A DNA stretch of 64,000 bases. Origin: Kitasatospora sp. NBC_00374. Lineage in GTDB: Bacteria; Actinomycetota; Actinomycetes; Streptomycetales; Streptomycetaceae. The stretch is taken from positions 1,612,001 to 1,676,000 of the forward strand of contig NZ_CP107964.1 in the NCBI RefSeq assembly GCF_041434935.1. Reading direction: 5' to 3'. Under the pieces are notes generated by a model, which searched no databases, was not told where the DNA came from, and saw nothing but the letters and a program-made list of their open reading frames with translations. Both the position numbers and the translations under genes were made by a program. Below, piece by piece: positions 24,074 to 30,890 of this stretch. Positions within the stretch are counted from its first letter, which is position 1; the number at the start of each line of letters is the position of its first letter.

Positions 24074-24847
24074 ATGGCGAACACTGTGACTGCCCGACTG
24101 CCTCGCGTGATCCGTTCGGGGGCCTTCGCCGCGCTGTGCGTGGCGCTGGCCGCCTGTGCGCACGTCAGTATGACGCCGGCTGAGCTGCCCTCGCGGTGGC
24201 TCGCGTTGGCGTTCGCGGGCGTCATGGCCTGCTCCTGGCTCGCCGCCGGACGGCGCCGCGGACCGCTCGCGGTCACCGGCTGGATGCTGGCCGTGCAGGG
24301 CGCTCTGCACCAGCTGTTCGACGGGGTGCAGCAGACGCCGGGCCTCCAGGCCGGAAAGCCGGACTGGGTGGCCCTGCTGCTCTGCGAGGCCGGTCCCGTC
24401 CGGGGTCGGATCGACCCGGAGGAGCTGGCACGCGCCGCCGGGCTGGACCCTTCCGCCGTCCCGGCGACCCTCCAGGGCATGCCCGAGATGGCGGGGATGA
24501 GCGGCATGACGGGGATGACCCACACGACCCCCGTCGCGCACCTGGGGTCGGCGCTCGGCGACGGCCTGTCCACGGCGCACCCCGCGTCCGTCGGAATGGT
24601 CGCCGCGCACATCCTGGCCGCGCTGGCCTGCGCCCTGCTGTTCTGCCGCGGCGACGCCGCCGTGGCCGGGGTCGGCCGGCTCCTGCTGGCCCTCGCGGGC
24701 ATCGTCGCCCCTCTGGTCCTGCGTCCAACGGCCGTCCGGGCGCCGCTCGTCCGGCGGCGGCCGTACGAGCGGCACAGACCCGCGGCCGAACCCGTCCTGC
24801 TGCACGTGGTGGTACGGCGCGGCCCGCCGCGGCCCGTCTCGCTGTGA
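24074..24847 (+). CDS. Membrane protein with Met-rich loop, possibly copper-related
   Basis: A 257-residue protein with hydrophobic segments at about 12-32 (VIRSGAFAALCVALAACAHV), 42-58, 72-90 and two near 175-215 (VAAHILAALACALLFC, GRLLLALAGIVAPLVL). Between the third and fourth lies an extracytoplasmic loop of about 80 residues with the Met-rich run MPEMAGMSGMTGMTHTT (about 137-153), then HLGSALGDGLSTAHP with His residues. Met/His clusters of this type bind Cu(I). The C-terminus is basic and cytoplasmic. The family name is not known to me; the copper role rests on the Met-rich loop and the upstream CsoR-like site. Confidence 0.65.
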   Translation: MANTVTARLPRVIRSGAFAALCVALAACAHVSMTPAELPSRWLALAFAGVMACSWLAAGRRRGPLAVTGWMLAVQGALHQLFDGVQQTPGLQAGKPDWVALLLCEAGPVRGRIDPEELARAAGLDPSAVPATLQGMPEMAGMSGMTGMTHTTPVAHLGSALGDGLSTAHPASVGMVAAHILAALACALLFCRGDAAVAGVGRLLLALAGIVAPLVLRPTAVRAPLVRRRPYERHRPAAEPVLLHVVVRRGPPRPVSL

Positions 24848-25229
24848 CACGCCCGCCACCCCGCCCGCCGACCGCCCGACCGGTGGTCGCCGCGCCGACG
24901 CGCTGACCGGACCGCCGGTCGGCGCCCGGGTGGTGGGCCGGTCGCCCCGTACCCGCCCGCCTCGCCGCGGGCGCCAGGGGCATGCCCCGCACCGCGCCGT
25001 TCCGGCCGGCCGTCACGGCCGGACCGGTGGGCCGACCACGCGTCGGCGACGGCCGCCGGGTGCGGGCCCGCCGTCTCCCCCTTGACCTCAGGACTCCACC
25101 ATGTCTGTCAGCCTTCCGGCTGCCCGGCGCCCGGCCGACGCGGCGATACCGCCGGCCGGCGGCCGGGCCCCCGCCCTTCCCACCACCCGCCGCACCGCGC
25201 ACCTGGCGACCCGCTCGGCCGACCGGGTC
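24848..25229. other. Non-coding stretch between convergent genes
   Basis: No gene is supported in these 382 bp. An 8-bp stem (tccggccg at 25001-25008 and its complement at 25016-25023, 7-nt loop) could terminate the Met-rich protein gene or the leftward small gene. Open frames crossing the region are Arg/Pro-rich shadows. Confidence 0.5.
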
Positions 25230-25427
25230 TCACTCGCCGCCGAGTGCCGCGTCAAGCCGCCCCATCAGTCCCCGCGTCCAGCCCTCGGACGGCCCTGGCG
25301 CCTGCCCGGCCAGCTCGTCCAGTCGGCGCGCCGCCCGCAGCCACTGCGCGCACTCCACGCAGGCGGCGGCACCGTCCGGGGCGTCGAACTCGGCGGAGGG
25401 GGCTGCACGATGGTCCGGGCATCTCAT
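25230..25427 (-). CDS. Small Cys/His protein divergent from an ECF sigma factor
   Basis: A 65-residue soluble protein starting MRCPDHRAAP, with two short metal-site-like motifs, C3-P-D-H6 and a later C-V-E-C, about 26 residues apart, followed by helices (AQWLRAARRLDELAGQ, GWTRGLMGRLDAALGGE). It is divergently transcribed from the sigma factor gene only 65 bp away. Zinc-binding anti-sigma factors (ZAS, H-x3-C-x2-C) are the usual partners of such sigma factors, but this protein is smaller and the motif is different; it may be a degenerate anti-sigma or unrelated. A GTG at 25445 is an alternative start. Confidence 0.5.
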   Translation of the reverse strand: MRCPDHRAAPSAEFDAPDGAAACVECAQWLRAARRLDELAGQAPGPSEGWTRGLMGRLDAALGGE

Positions 25428-25492
25428 AGGTCCATCGTCCCGCACCCCCGGGGCCGTCGATCACTCCGCCCCCGCGCCCAGGGGGGCCGCGG

Positions 25493-26083
25493 ATGAACGA
25501 CGACCAGCTCACCGCACTGGCCCTGGCGGCCGGCGGCGGCGACCGGCAGGCTCTGGAGGAGTTCATCCGCGCCACCCAGCGCGACGTCTGGCGGTTCGTC
25601 GCCCACCTCGCCGACACCGATGCGGCCGACGACCTCGCCCAGGAGACCTTCCTGCGCGCCCTGCGCAGCCTCCCCGGCTTCAGCGGCCGGGCCTCCGCCC
25701 GGACGTGGCTCCTCTCGATCGCCCGCCGCACCGTGGTGGACCGTTACCGCCGGTCGTCCGTCCGGCCGAGAAACGCCGGCATCCCGGACTGGGAGGAGGT
25801 GGTGGACCGTCGGCCCACCCCGCCCGGGGGCTTCGAGGAGGGCGTCGCCCTGGCCGACCTGCTGGCGCGGGTCTCGGTCGACCGCCGCGAGGTGTTCGTG
25901 CTGACCCAGGTCCTGGGCTACAGCTACCAGGAGGCCGCGGCGGTGTGCGGCTGCCCGGTGGGCACCGTGCGCTCGCGGCTGGCCCGGGCCCGCGACGAGC
26001 TGGTGCTGCTGCTCCGGGCCGCCGAGTGCGCGGACCGGGACCCGGTCCTCGGGCGCGGCCTGCCGGCGGTGGTCGGCGGCTGA
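25493..26083 (+). CDS. ECF-type RNA polymerase sigma factor
   Basis: A 196-residue group 4 sigma factor. Region 2 spans about 25-95, with region 2.2 DTDAADDLAQETFLRALRSLPGF and region 2.4 ARTWLLSIARRTVVDRYRR. A Pro-rich linker leads to region 4 (about 120-180), with the helix-turn-helix VFVLTQVLGYSYQEAAAVCGCPVGTVRSRLARARDEL. No extra C-terminal domain is present. The target promoters are unknown. The ATG at 25493 follows a GGGGGG-containing leader. A dedicated anti-sigma is not obvious apart from the small divergent protein. A 9-bp stem downstream would end the transcript. Confidence 0.92.
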   Translation: MNDDQLTALALAAGGGDRQALEEFIRATQRDVWRFVAHLADTDAADDLAQETFLRALRSLPGFSGRASARTWLLSIARRTVVDRYRRSSVRPRNAGIPDWEEVVDRRPTPPGGFEEGVALADLLARVSVDRREVFVLTQVLGYSYQEAAAVCGCPVGTVRSRLARARDELVLLLRAAECADRDPVLGRGLPAVVGG

Positions 26084-26111
26084 GCCGGGACGGTGGCGGG
26101 GCCGGGACGGT

Positions 26112-26140
26112 GGCGGGGCCCGTGCGTCCACGGCCCCGCC
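26112..26140 (+). terminator. Hairpin after the sigma factor gene
   Basis: A perfect 9-bp inverted repeat (ggcggggcc at 26112-26120, complement at 26132-26140, 11-nt loop), 28 bp after the sigma factor stop. The left arm is part of a 17-bp direct duplication (gggacggtggcggggcc, twice in 26087-26120). Confidence 0.6.
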
Positions 26141-26154
26141 GCCACCGGCCGTCC

Positions 26155-26196
26155 GGCTACGGCTACGGCTACGGCTACGGCTACGGCTACGGCTAC
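26155..26196 (+). repeat. Hexanucleotide tandem repeat (GGCTAC)x7
   Basis: Seven perfect tandem copies of ggctac between the sigma factor terminator and the NUDIX gene leader, 52 bp before the NUDIX start. The unit has length 6, so copy-number change keeps any reading frame. In the frame of the NUDIX gene it would read as alternating Ala-Thr, but the ribosome-binding site places translation downstream of it. Confidence 0.95.
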
Positions 26197-26248
26197 GGCA
26201 GGCTCTGGCAGGATCGCAGCCGCACGGAACACGACCCTTGGAGGACGG

Positions 26249-26749
26249 ATGGCGCACCTGCCCGTGGCCGAGTACCTGGAGACCCTCCCGCACGGCACGG
26301 TGTTCGCCGCCGTCCACCTGACCGACGAACAGGACAATCCGCTGCTGCTGCGCAGCGTCTACGACCCGGAGGAGTGGCAGTTCGGCGGCGGGAACCTGGA
26401 GTTCGCCGACCTGGCCGACGGCCTGTGGTCCTGCGCGCGGCGGGAGACCTGCGAGGAGACCGGCCTGGAACTGCCCGAGCGGCCCGGCCCGCTGCTCGTC
26501 GTGGTGTACGCCCCGCCGGCCGGCGCGTGGCCGTTCAAGCTGGGCTTCGTCTTCGACGGCGGCACCCTCACCGACCGCCGGATCGCCGGTATCCGGCTGG
26601 ACCCCGGCGAGCACAGCTCGTACGCCGTCCGCCCGCTGGGCGAGTGGCGCCGTCTGGTCGCGCCGCGGCGGCTGCGGCTGATCGAGGCCGCCGCCCAGGC
26701 GCGGGCGGACGGCCGCACGGTGGTCCTCCACCTGGGCGCGGAGGCGTAG
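26249..26749 (+). CDS. NUDIX hydrolase
   Basis: A 166-residue protein of the NUDIX fold, hydrolysing a nucleoside-diphosphate-linked substrate that cannot be named. The box is recognisable as GGGNLEFAD..CARRETCEETGLEL (about residues 48-75); the catalytic RExxEExGL core is intact, while the preceding spacing is slightly off the Gx5Ex7 rule. The first strands are VFAAVHLTDEQDNPLLLRS. The ATG at 26249 has GGAGGA upstream, whereas the frame itself stays open further upstream through the GGCTAC repeat. It stands alone as a transcription unit. Confidence 0.8.
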   Translation: MAHLPVAEYLETLPHGTVFAAVHLTDEQDNPLLLRSVYDPEEWQFGGGNLEFADLADGLWSCARRETCEETGLELPERPGPLLVVVYAPPAGAWPFKLGFVFDGGTLTDRRIAGIRLDPGEHSSYAVRPLGEWRRLVAPRRLRLIEAAAQARADGRTVVLHLGAEA

Positions 26750-26800
26750 CGGCCGCCCGCCGTCCCGGCGCGGAGGCCAACGGCCCGCAGGTGGGCGGTG

Positions 26801-27109
26801 CTACCCGGCGCGGGTTCCGCCCTCGTCGCAGCTCTCGTGCAGCAGGTCCATCAGCCGGCGATGGTCCTCGAACTCACGTGTCCTGGCGGAGCTTTCGAGG
26901 ACGATCGACCTCGCCTGGCCGAGGCTCTCCGGGCCGCCCCCCAGCAGTTCCCGTGTCACGAGAATCGCGTCGACCGGGCCCAAGCCTCGCTCGGCCAGCA
27001 GACGTTGGACGTCCTCCTGGTCCGCGCCCGCGGCGCAGGCCGACCGGATCTCCGTCACCAGCCCGTTCAGCAGGGCGGCACGCTCCGGATCGAGACCGCT
27101 CGGCAGCAT
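26801..27109 (-). CDS. Small helical protein of unknown function
   Basis: A 102-residue, mostly helical, acidic protein (LPSGLDPERAALLNGLVTEIRS..ADQEDVQRLLAERGL). There are no transmembrane or metal motifs. I choose the ATG at 27109 because GAGGAGG is placed ideally before it; the frame remains open about 230 bp further upstream with good codon bias. It follows the gene at 27132 in the same direction, 22 bp away, so they may be co-transcribed. I do not recognise a family. Confidence 0.6.
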   Translation of the reverse strand: MLPSGLDPERAALLNGLVTEIRSACAAGADQEDVQRLLAERGLGPVDAILVTRELLGGGPESLGQARSIVLESSARTREFEDHRRLMDLLHESCDEGGTRAG

Positions 27110-27131
27110 GGTCGGTTCCTCCTCGGGATGG

Positions 27132-27842
27132 TCACCTGGATCCTGGCACACCACACACCGCACGGGTGGCTCGCGAGGACGTATCGCTCCGAGTTCGACG
27201 GCCCCACCGGCGCGGATGCCTGCCGCACCGGCGGGTCGGTCGGCTCGATGCCGGTCCGCGCCGGAGCGGACCGCCCGGCTGCTGCTCGCCGGCGCGGTCA
27301 CCGTGACGACCGACTGGATCCGGCCGTTCCGTGACACCTGGCTGGCCCCGGAGGCGGGTCCGTGGGCGGGCCGCAGTCTCCTCGGTCTGCACCGCGTCAG
27401 CCGCCGGCTCGACCGGGCGGGCCGCGGCGACGAACCGGAAGGGGTCCGACCCGGAGATCAGCCGCTCCCCCCGCTCGCGGCGGGTCAGGCCGGCGGGTCG
27501 GCCGGGCGCACCCATCCGGACGACCACCGGGCAGCCGCCCGCCACGCCGTGAACCAGCGGGAGCGCACGGCCAGGGCGGGTGGTCCGCGCGAGGTGCTTC
27601 GCGACCGCCGAACACAGCTCCCCGCGCGCCCGGCGGCTCGTCGGTGCCGCCTGCCGCAGCTCGGCGAGCGTCGCCCCCGGCCCGGCGCCGCGGTACCGCG
27701 CGGAGCCCTCCCGTAGCCCGGTCACCAGGGCGGCGTCGTCCGACGAGCCCGCGAAGGCGCCCGGGTCCCCCAGCACGAGCATGCCGATGTCGGTGGCCAC
27801 GGTCGTCGAGATCTCGGCCTCGGGCCGTGGTGCGGCGGTCAT
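27132..27842 (-). CDS. Unknown protein, C-terminal part possibly frameshifted
   Basis: A frame of 236 residues starting MTAAPRPEAEIS, with GGAGG upstream of the ATG. The first about 150 residues (to about 27385) have normal codon bias and composition (VATDIGMLVLGDPGAFAGSS, ELCSAVAKHLARTTRPGRALP). The remainder is Arg-rich with poor third-position GC. In the latter stretch the next frame on the same strand has the good bias and runs on into the following gene. This suggests either a frameshift near 27385 or that the true 3' end is different. No family recognised. Confidence 0.4.
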   Translation of the reverse strand: MTAAPRPEAEISTTVATDIGMLVLGDPGAFAGSSDDAALVTGLREGSARYRGAGPGATLAELRQAAPTSRRARGELCSAVAKHLARTTRPGRALPLVHGVAGGCPVVVRMGAPGRPAGLTRRERGERLISGSDPFRFVAAARPVEPAADAVQTEETAARPRTRLRGQPGVTERPDPVGRHGDRAGEQQPGGPLRRGPASSRPTRRCGRHPRRWGRRTRSDTSSRATRAVCGVPGSR

Positions 27843-28056
27843 CCGGTCCTCCCCCGTCCAGCCCCCGTCCGGCCCTCGCCGGCGGAAACGCTCAGCGTAG
27901 CGGGGCGGGGCCGGGCGCCGCGGCCGGCGGCCACCCGGTGCTGTGACGTGACACGACCGGTGTGTGTGCCGGGAGTTGGGGGTCCGGTGTCGGCGGGCCG
28001 GGATATGGTCCCCTCGCAAGGCGCCGCACATCACGTTCGCAACGGGGAGATCAGCC

Positions 28057-28509
28057 ATGGGCAAGTCCGACGGCAGCGCGCACGAGGGATTCACGGCCGA
28101 GGAGCGGGCCGCGATGAAGGAGCACGCCAAGGAGCTGAAGTCCGCCGCGCGCCGCAGCTCGCACGCGGACAAGGCGGCGGAGGCGGAGCGCGAGGTGCTC
28201 GCGAAGATCGCGGAGATGCAGGACTCGGACCGGATCATGGCCGAGCGCGTCCATGCCGTCGTCAAGGCCAACGCCCCGCTCCTCGCGCCGAAGCTCTGGT
28301 ACGGGATGCCGGCCTACGCGCTGGACGGCAAGGTGGTCTGTTTCTTCCAGAGCGCGGAGAAGTTCAAGGCGCGCTACGCGACGCTCGGGTTCAGCGACCA
28401 GGCGAAGCTGGACGAGGGCACGATGTGGGCGACCGCTTTCGCCCTGACCGAGGTGACGGCCGAGGTGGAGGCACGGATCACGGCACTCGTGAAGCAGGCG
28501 GTGAGCTGA
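28057..28509 (+). CDS. DUF1801/YdhG-like protein
   Basis: A 150-residue protein. The first 70 residues are a charged helical region rich in Glu/Lys/Ala ([23 protein letters not shown]). The second half carries the DUF1801 (YdhG/YdeI-like) fold: [60 protein letters not shown] is the diagnostic stretch (split here only by my reading). Its function is unknown in the family at large. The ATG at 28057 has GGGGAGA upstream. A 14-bp hairpin follows 36 bp after the stop. Confidence 0.8.
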   Translation: MGKSDGSAHEGFTAEERAAMKEHAKELKSAARRSSHADKAAEAEREVLAKIAEMQDSDRIMAERVHAVVKANAPLLAPKLWYGMPAYALDGKVVCFFQSAEKFKARYATLGFSDQAKLDEGTMWATAFALTEVTAEVEARITALVKQAVS

Positions 28510-28545
28510 CGGGCCCGGCACCCGCCTGATCCCGGGTCTGCTCGG

Positions 28546-28577
28546 AGCCCCCGCCCGGTCGTCACCGGGCGGGGGCT
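28546..28577 (+). terminator. Hairpin terminator after the DUF1801 gene
   Basis: A perfect 14-bp inverted repeat (agcccccgcccggt at 28546-28559, complement at 28564-28577) with a 4-nt loop. A short T-containing trail follows. It is a convincing terminator. Confidence 0.8.
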
Positions 28578-28667
28578 TCGGCCTGTCTGCTGCCCGCCTG
28601 CGGTCGGGCCGGCATCCCGAGCGACCTAATCGCTCAGGTGTTCGATATGAGGCGTATCCTGGCTGCC

Positions 28668-29297
28668 ATGACCGTCCACGTGCAGGGTTCGCTGTTCGAC
28701 GCGGCCGAGGAGATCGGCCTGCGGCGGCTGGTCGGGGTGCGGCGGACGGTGCTGGGACACGGGGCGTGGATCGATCTGCTGCCCGGGTGGCTGACGGGTT
28801 CGGACGCGCTGTTCGAGGAGCTGGCCGCAGGCGTGGACTGGCAGGAGGAGCGGCGGCTGATGTACGAGCGGGTGGTGGCCGTTCCCCGGTTGCTGGCGTA
28901 CTTCCGGGCCGGTGAGCCGCTCCCCCATCCGGTGCTGGAGCGGGCGCGGGCCGAGCTCGGCGCGTACTACGCGGCGGAGCTGCGGGAGCCGTTCGTCAGC
29001 GCCGGGCTGTGCTACTACCGGGACGGACGGGACAGTGTGGCCTGGCACGGCGACCGGATCGGGCGGGGTGACCGGGAGGACACCATGGTGGCGATCGTGT
29101 CGGTCGGTGAGCCGCGCCCGTTGCTTCTGCGGCCCCGGTTCGGCGGTGGGGCGACGGTGCGCCAGGCCCTGGGGCACGGGGACCTGATCGTGATGGGCGG
29201 TTCCTGCCAGCGCACCTGGGAGCACGCCGTCCCGAAGACGGCGCGCCCGGTGGGGCCGCGGATCAGTATCCAGTTCCGGCCGCGCGGTGTGGCCTGA
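28668..29297 (+). CDS. AlkB-like Fe(II)/2-oxoglutarate dioxygenase
   Basis: A 209-residue enzyme of the AlkB family, which oxidatively removes alkyl groups from nucleic acid bases. The iron-binding triad is visible as H-x-D in SVAWHGDRIG (about 128-137) and the distal His in CQRTWEHAVPKTA (about 180-192); the 2-oxoglutarate-binding Arg is in the final strand RISIQFRPR. The nucleotide-lid SAGLCYYRDGRDS is present. I prefer the ATG at 28668: upstream starts at 28638 and 28647 lack a ribosome-binding site, and a TATCCT -10-like element ends 7 bp before it, so the mRNA could be leaderless. Confidence 0.85.
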   Translation: MTVHVQGSLFDAAEEIGLRRLVGVRRTVLGHGAWIDLLPGWLTGSDALFEELAAGVDWQEERRLMYERVVAVPRLLAYFRAGEPLPHPVLERARAELGAYYAAELREPFVSAGLCYYRDGRDSVAWHGDRIGRGDREDTMVAIVSVGEPRPLLLRPRFGGGATVRQALGHGDLIVMGGSCQRTWEHAVPKTARPVGPRISIQFRPRGVA

Positions 29298-29306
29298 GCG
29301 GCCGGG

Positions 29307-29768
29307 TCAGGCCGGGTCCCCGGCGGTCCACTCGATCCGTGGCGGCCGGATCGCCGCGCACACCGGCAGCCCCGCCGCGTCGGTGAGCCGCAGGCGGCCG
29401 GTGAGCCGGCCGGCCCGGACTGCCTCGGCCAGGGTGTCGGGGTCGACCGCGTCGAGCATCAGCTTGGCCCGGCGGAACATGGCGTGTCCGCCGTCCGGCT
29501 CCGCGGCGACCCAGGACAGGTAGACGAACCGCCCGCCCAGGCGGTTCTGCAGATAGGGGCCGTGGAGTTCGACGCCGTCCGGGCCCTGCGCGGCGGTGCA
29601 GTCCAGGGTCCAGGCGGCGGCCGGCGCGTCGCCCGGCACCAGGTCGAGCAGTTCGCCGGGGCGGTCCTTGCGCTGGACGCCCACGTGGAGGTCCTGCCGG
29701 CCCTCGAACCCGGGAGCGGTGGGGCAGGAGCGGCCCGGCAGAGCGGTGGCCTCGATGCGGATCTGCAT
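29307..29768 (-). CDS. DUF5990 family protein
   Basis: A 153-residue soluble protein starting MQIRIEATALPGRSC. Characteristic stretches are VGVQRKDRPGELLDLVPGDAPAAAWTLDC, GPYLQNRLGGRFVYLSW and AMFRRAKLMLDAVDPDTL. This is the pattern I associate with DUF5990, whose function is unknown. The ATG at 29768 follows GGGGAGA. It is convergent with the AlkB-like gene (9-bp gap) and lies just beyond the last gene of the lipopeptide cluster, to which it probably does not belong. Confidence 0.7.
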   Translation of the reverse strand: MQIRIEATALPGRSCPTAPGFEGRQDLHVGVQRKDRPGELLDLVPGDAPAAAWTLDCTAAQGPDGVELHGPYLQNRLGGRFVYLSWVAAEPDGGHAMFRRAKLMLDAVDPDTLAEAVRAGRLTGRLRLTDAAGLPVCAAIRPPRIEWTAGDPA

Positions 29769-29799
29769 GGCGACCAGTCTCCCCCACCGGGCCCGCGCC

Positions 29800-30834
29800 T
29801 CAGCGCACGGCCTCGCCGTAGAAGTCCGGCACCGGCTGCCCGCCGCCCGCCGCGACGACCGCGTCGTGCACCCACTTGCCGACCGCGAGGTCCAGGATGC
29901 CCAGGCCGAACGGCGAGAAGACCGCCGCCCGTCCGGGGTCGCGCACCACCGTGCCGGCCAGCAGGTCGGCGATCGTCCCGTGCACGAAGTCCCGGTGCCC
30001 GACCTGCTGTTCGGCCAGGTGCAGGGAGGTCCGCTCGCGTACGGCGTGGTCGATGTCGTCGGTGAAGTTCTGCGCGGCGAGGACCAGTTCGGGCGCCAGG
30101 TCGCGCAGCGAGAGGTGCAGCACCACCGGCGCGTGGGCGAGCAGGCCGGGGTCGGTGAGGTGCGGCTCCCCGGCGACGGTGGTGAGGATCACCAGGTCGC
30201 AGTCGGTGAAGGCGCCGGCCGCCTCGTCGACCACCTGGACGTCCTCGACGCCGTCCGCGGTGAGGGTGGCGGCGAAGCGCTCGGCGTGCGCGCGGGACAG
30301 GTCGAAGATCCGGAAACCGTCGAACTGCCACTTGAGGTCCCGGAGGAACTTCCACACGTGGCCGCCGATCAGGCCGGCCCCGACCAGGCCGATCCGCTTC
30401 ACCCGGCGCCCGCCCACCAGGGCCTCGGCGCCCAGCACGGCGGAGGCCGCGGTGCGGCTGGCGGAGACCACCGAGGACTCCATGGCGACGATCGGGTAGC
30501 CGGTCTCGGTGTCGTTGAGCAGCAGGACGGCCGAGGCGCGCGGGATGCCGCGGGCGGGGTTGTCCGGGAAGCTCGCGATCCACTTGATGCCCGCCACCTC
30601 GAACTCACCGCCCAGGTAGGCCGGCAGCGAGATGATCCGGGAGTTCGGGCGCTGCGGGAAGCGCAGGAAGGCGCTCTCGGGGTTGACGCTGTGGCCGGCG
30701 GCGTGCGTGACGTAGGCGCGGCGCACCACGTCGACGCAGGTGGCCCGGTTGGCGTCGACGTGGCGCAGCACGTCCTCGCCGGTCAGCACGCGCAGCTGCG
30801 GCAGGGTGAGCGGGGCGGCCTGGGTGTCGGTCAT
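29800..30834 (-). CDS. sbnB: SbnB-like N-((2S)-2-amino-2-carboxyethyl)-L-glutamate dehydrogenase
   Basis: A 344-residue NAD-dependent enzyme of the ornithine cyclodeaminase superfamily. In the staphyloferrin B pathway SbnB oxidatively splits the SbnA product ACEGA into L-2,3-diaminopropionate and 2-oxoglutarate. Visible here: the substrate-side FLRFPQRPNSRIISLPAYLG, IKWIASFPDNPARGIPRASA, and the Rossmann motif IGLVGAGLIGGHV near 158. It lies 56 bp downstream of sbnA in the same direction, with CAGGAG before the ATG. The pairing with sbnA is what separates it from true ornithine cyclodeaminases. It supplies Dap to the NRPS. Last gene of the cluster. Confidence 0.87.
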   Translation of the reverse strand: MTDTQAAPLTLPQLRVLTGEDVLRHVDANRATCVDVVRRAYVTHAAGHSVNPESAFLRFPQRPNSRIISLPAYLGGEFEVAGIKWIASFPDNPARGIPRASAVLLLNDTETGYPIVAMESSVVSASRTAASAVLGAEALVGGRRVKRIGLVGAGLIGGHVWKFLRDLKWQFDGFRIFDLSRAHAERFAATLTADGVEDVQVVDEAAGAFTDCDLVILTTVAGEPHLTDPGLLAHAPVVLHLSLRDLAPELVLAAQNFTDDIDHAVRERTSLHLAEQQVGHRDFVHGTIADLLAGTVVRDPGRAAVFSPFGLGILDLAVGKWVHDAVVAAGGGQPVPDFYGEAVR

Positions 30835-30890
30835 CGTTCGGTGCTCCTGAGCGGTAGGGACGGTGGGGCGGTGCGTCACACGGCGGTGCG

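Noticed and set aside
26093-26248. N-terminal extension of the NUDIX protein through the GGCTAC repeat
   Set aside because: A good ribosome-binding site (GGAGGA) precedes the ATG at 26249, and the upstream part includes the sigma factor terminator.
24982-27306. A 774-codon + strand frame covering the sigma factor and NUDIX genes
   Set aside because: It crosses several well-supported genes in the wrong frame and includes the hexamer repeat as a Tyr-Gly run; not a gene.
29307-29768. DUF5990 gene as part of the lipopeptide cluster
   Set aside because: Same direction and close to sbnB, but it has its own ribosome-binding site, a common genomic family with no biosynthetic link, and lies downstream of the last pathway gene.
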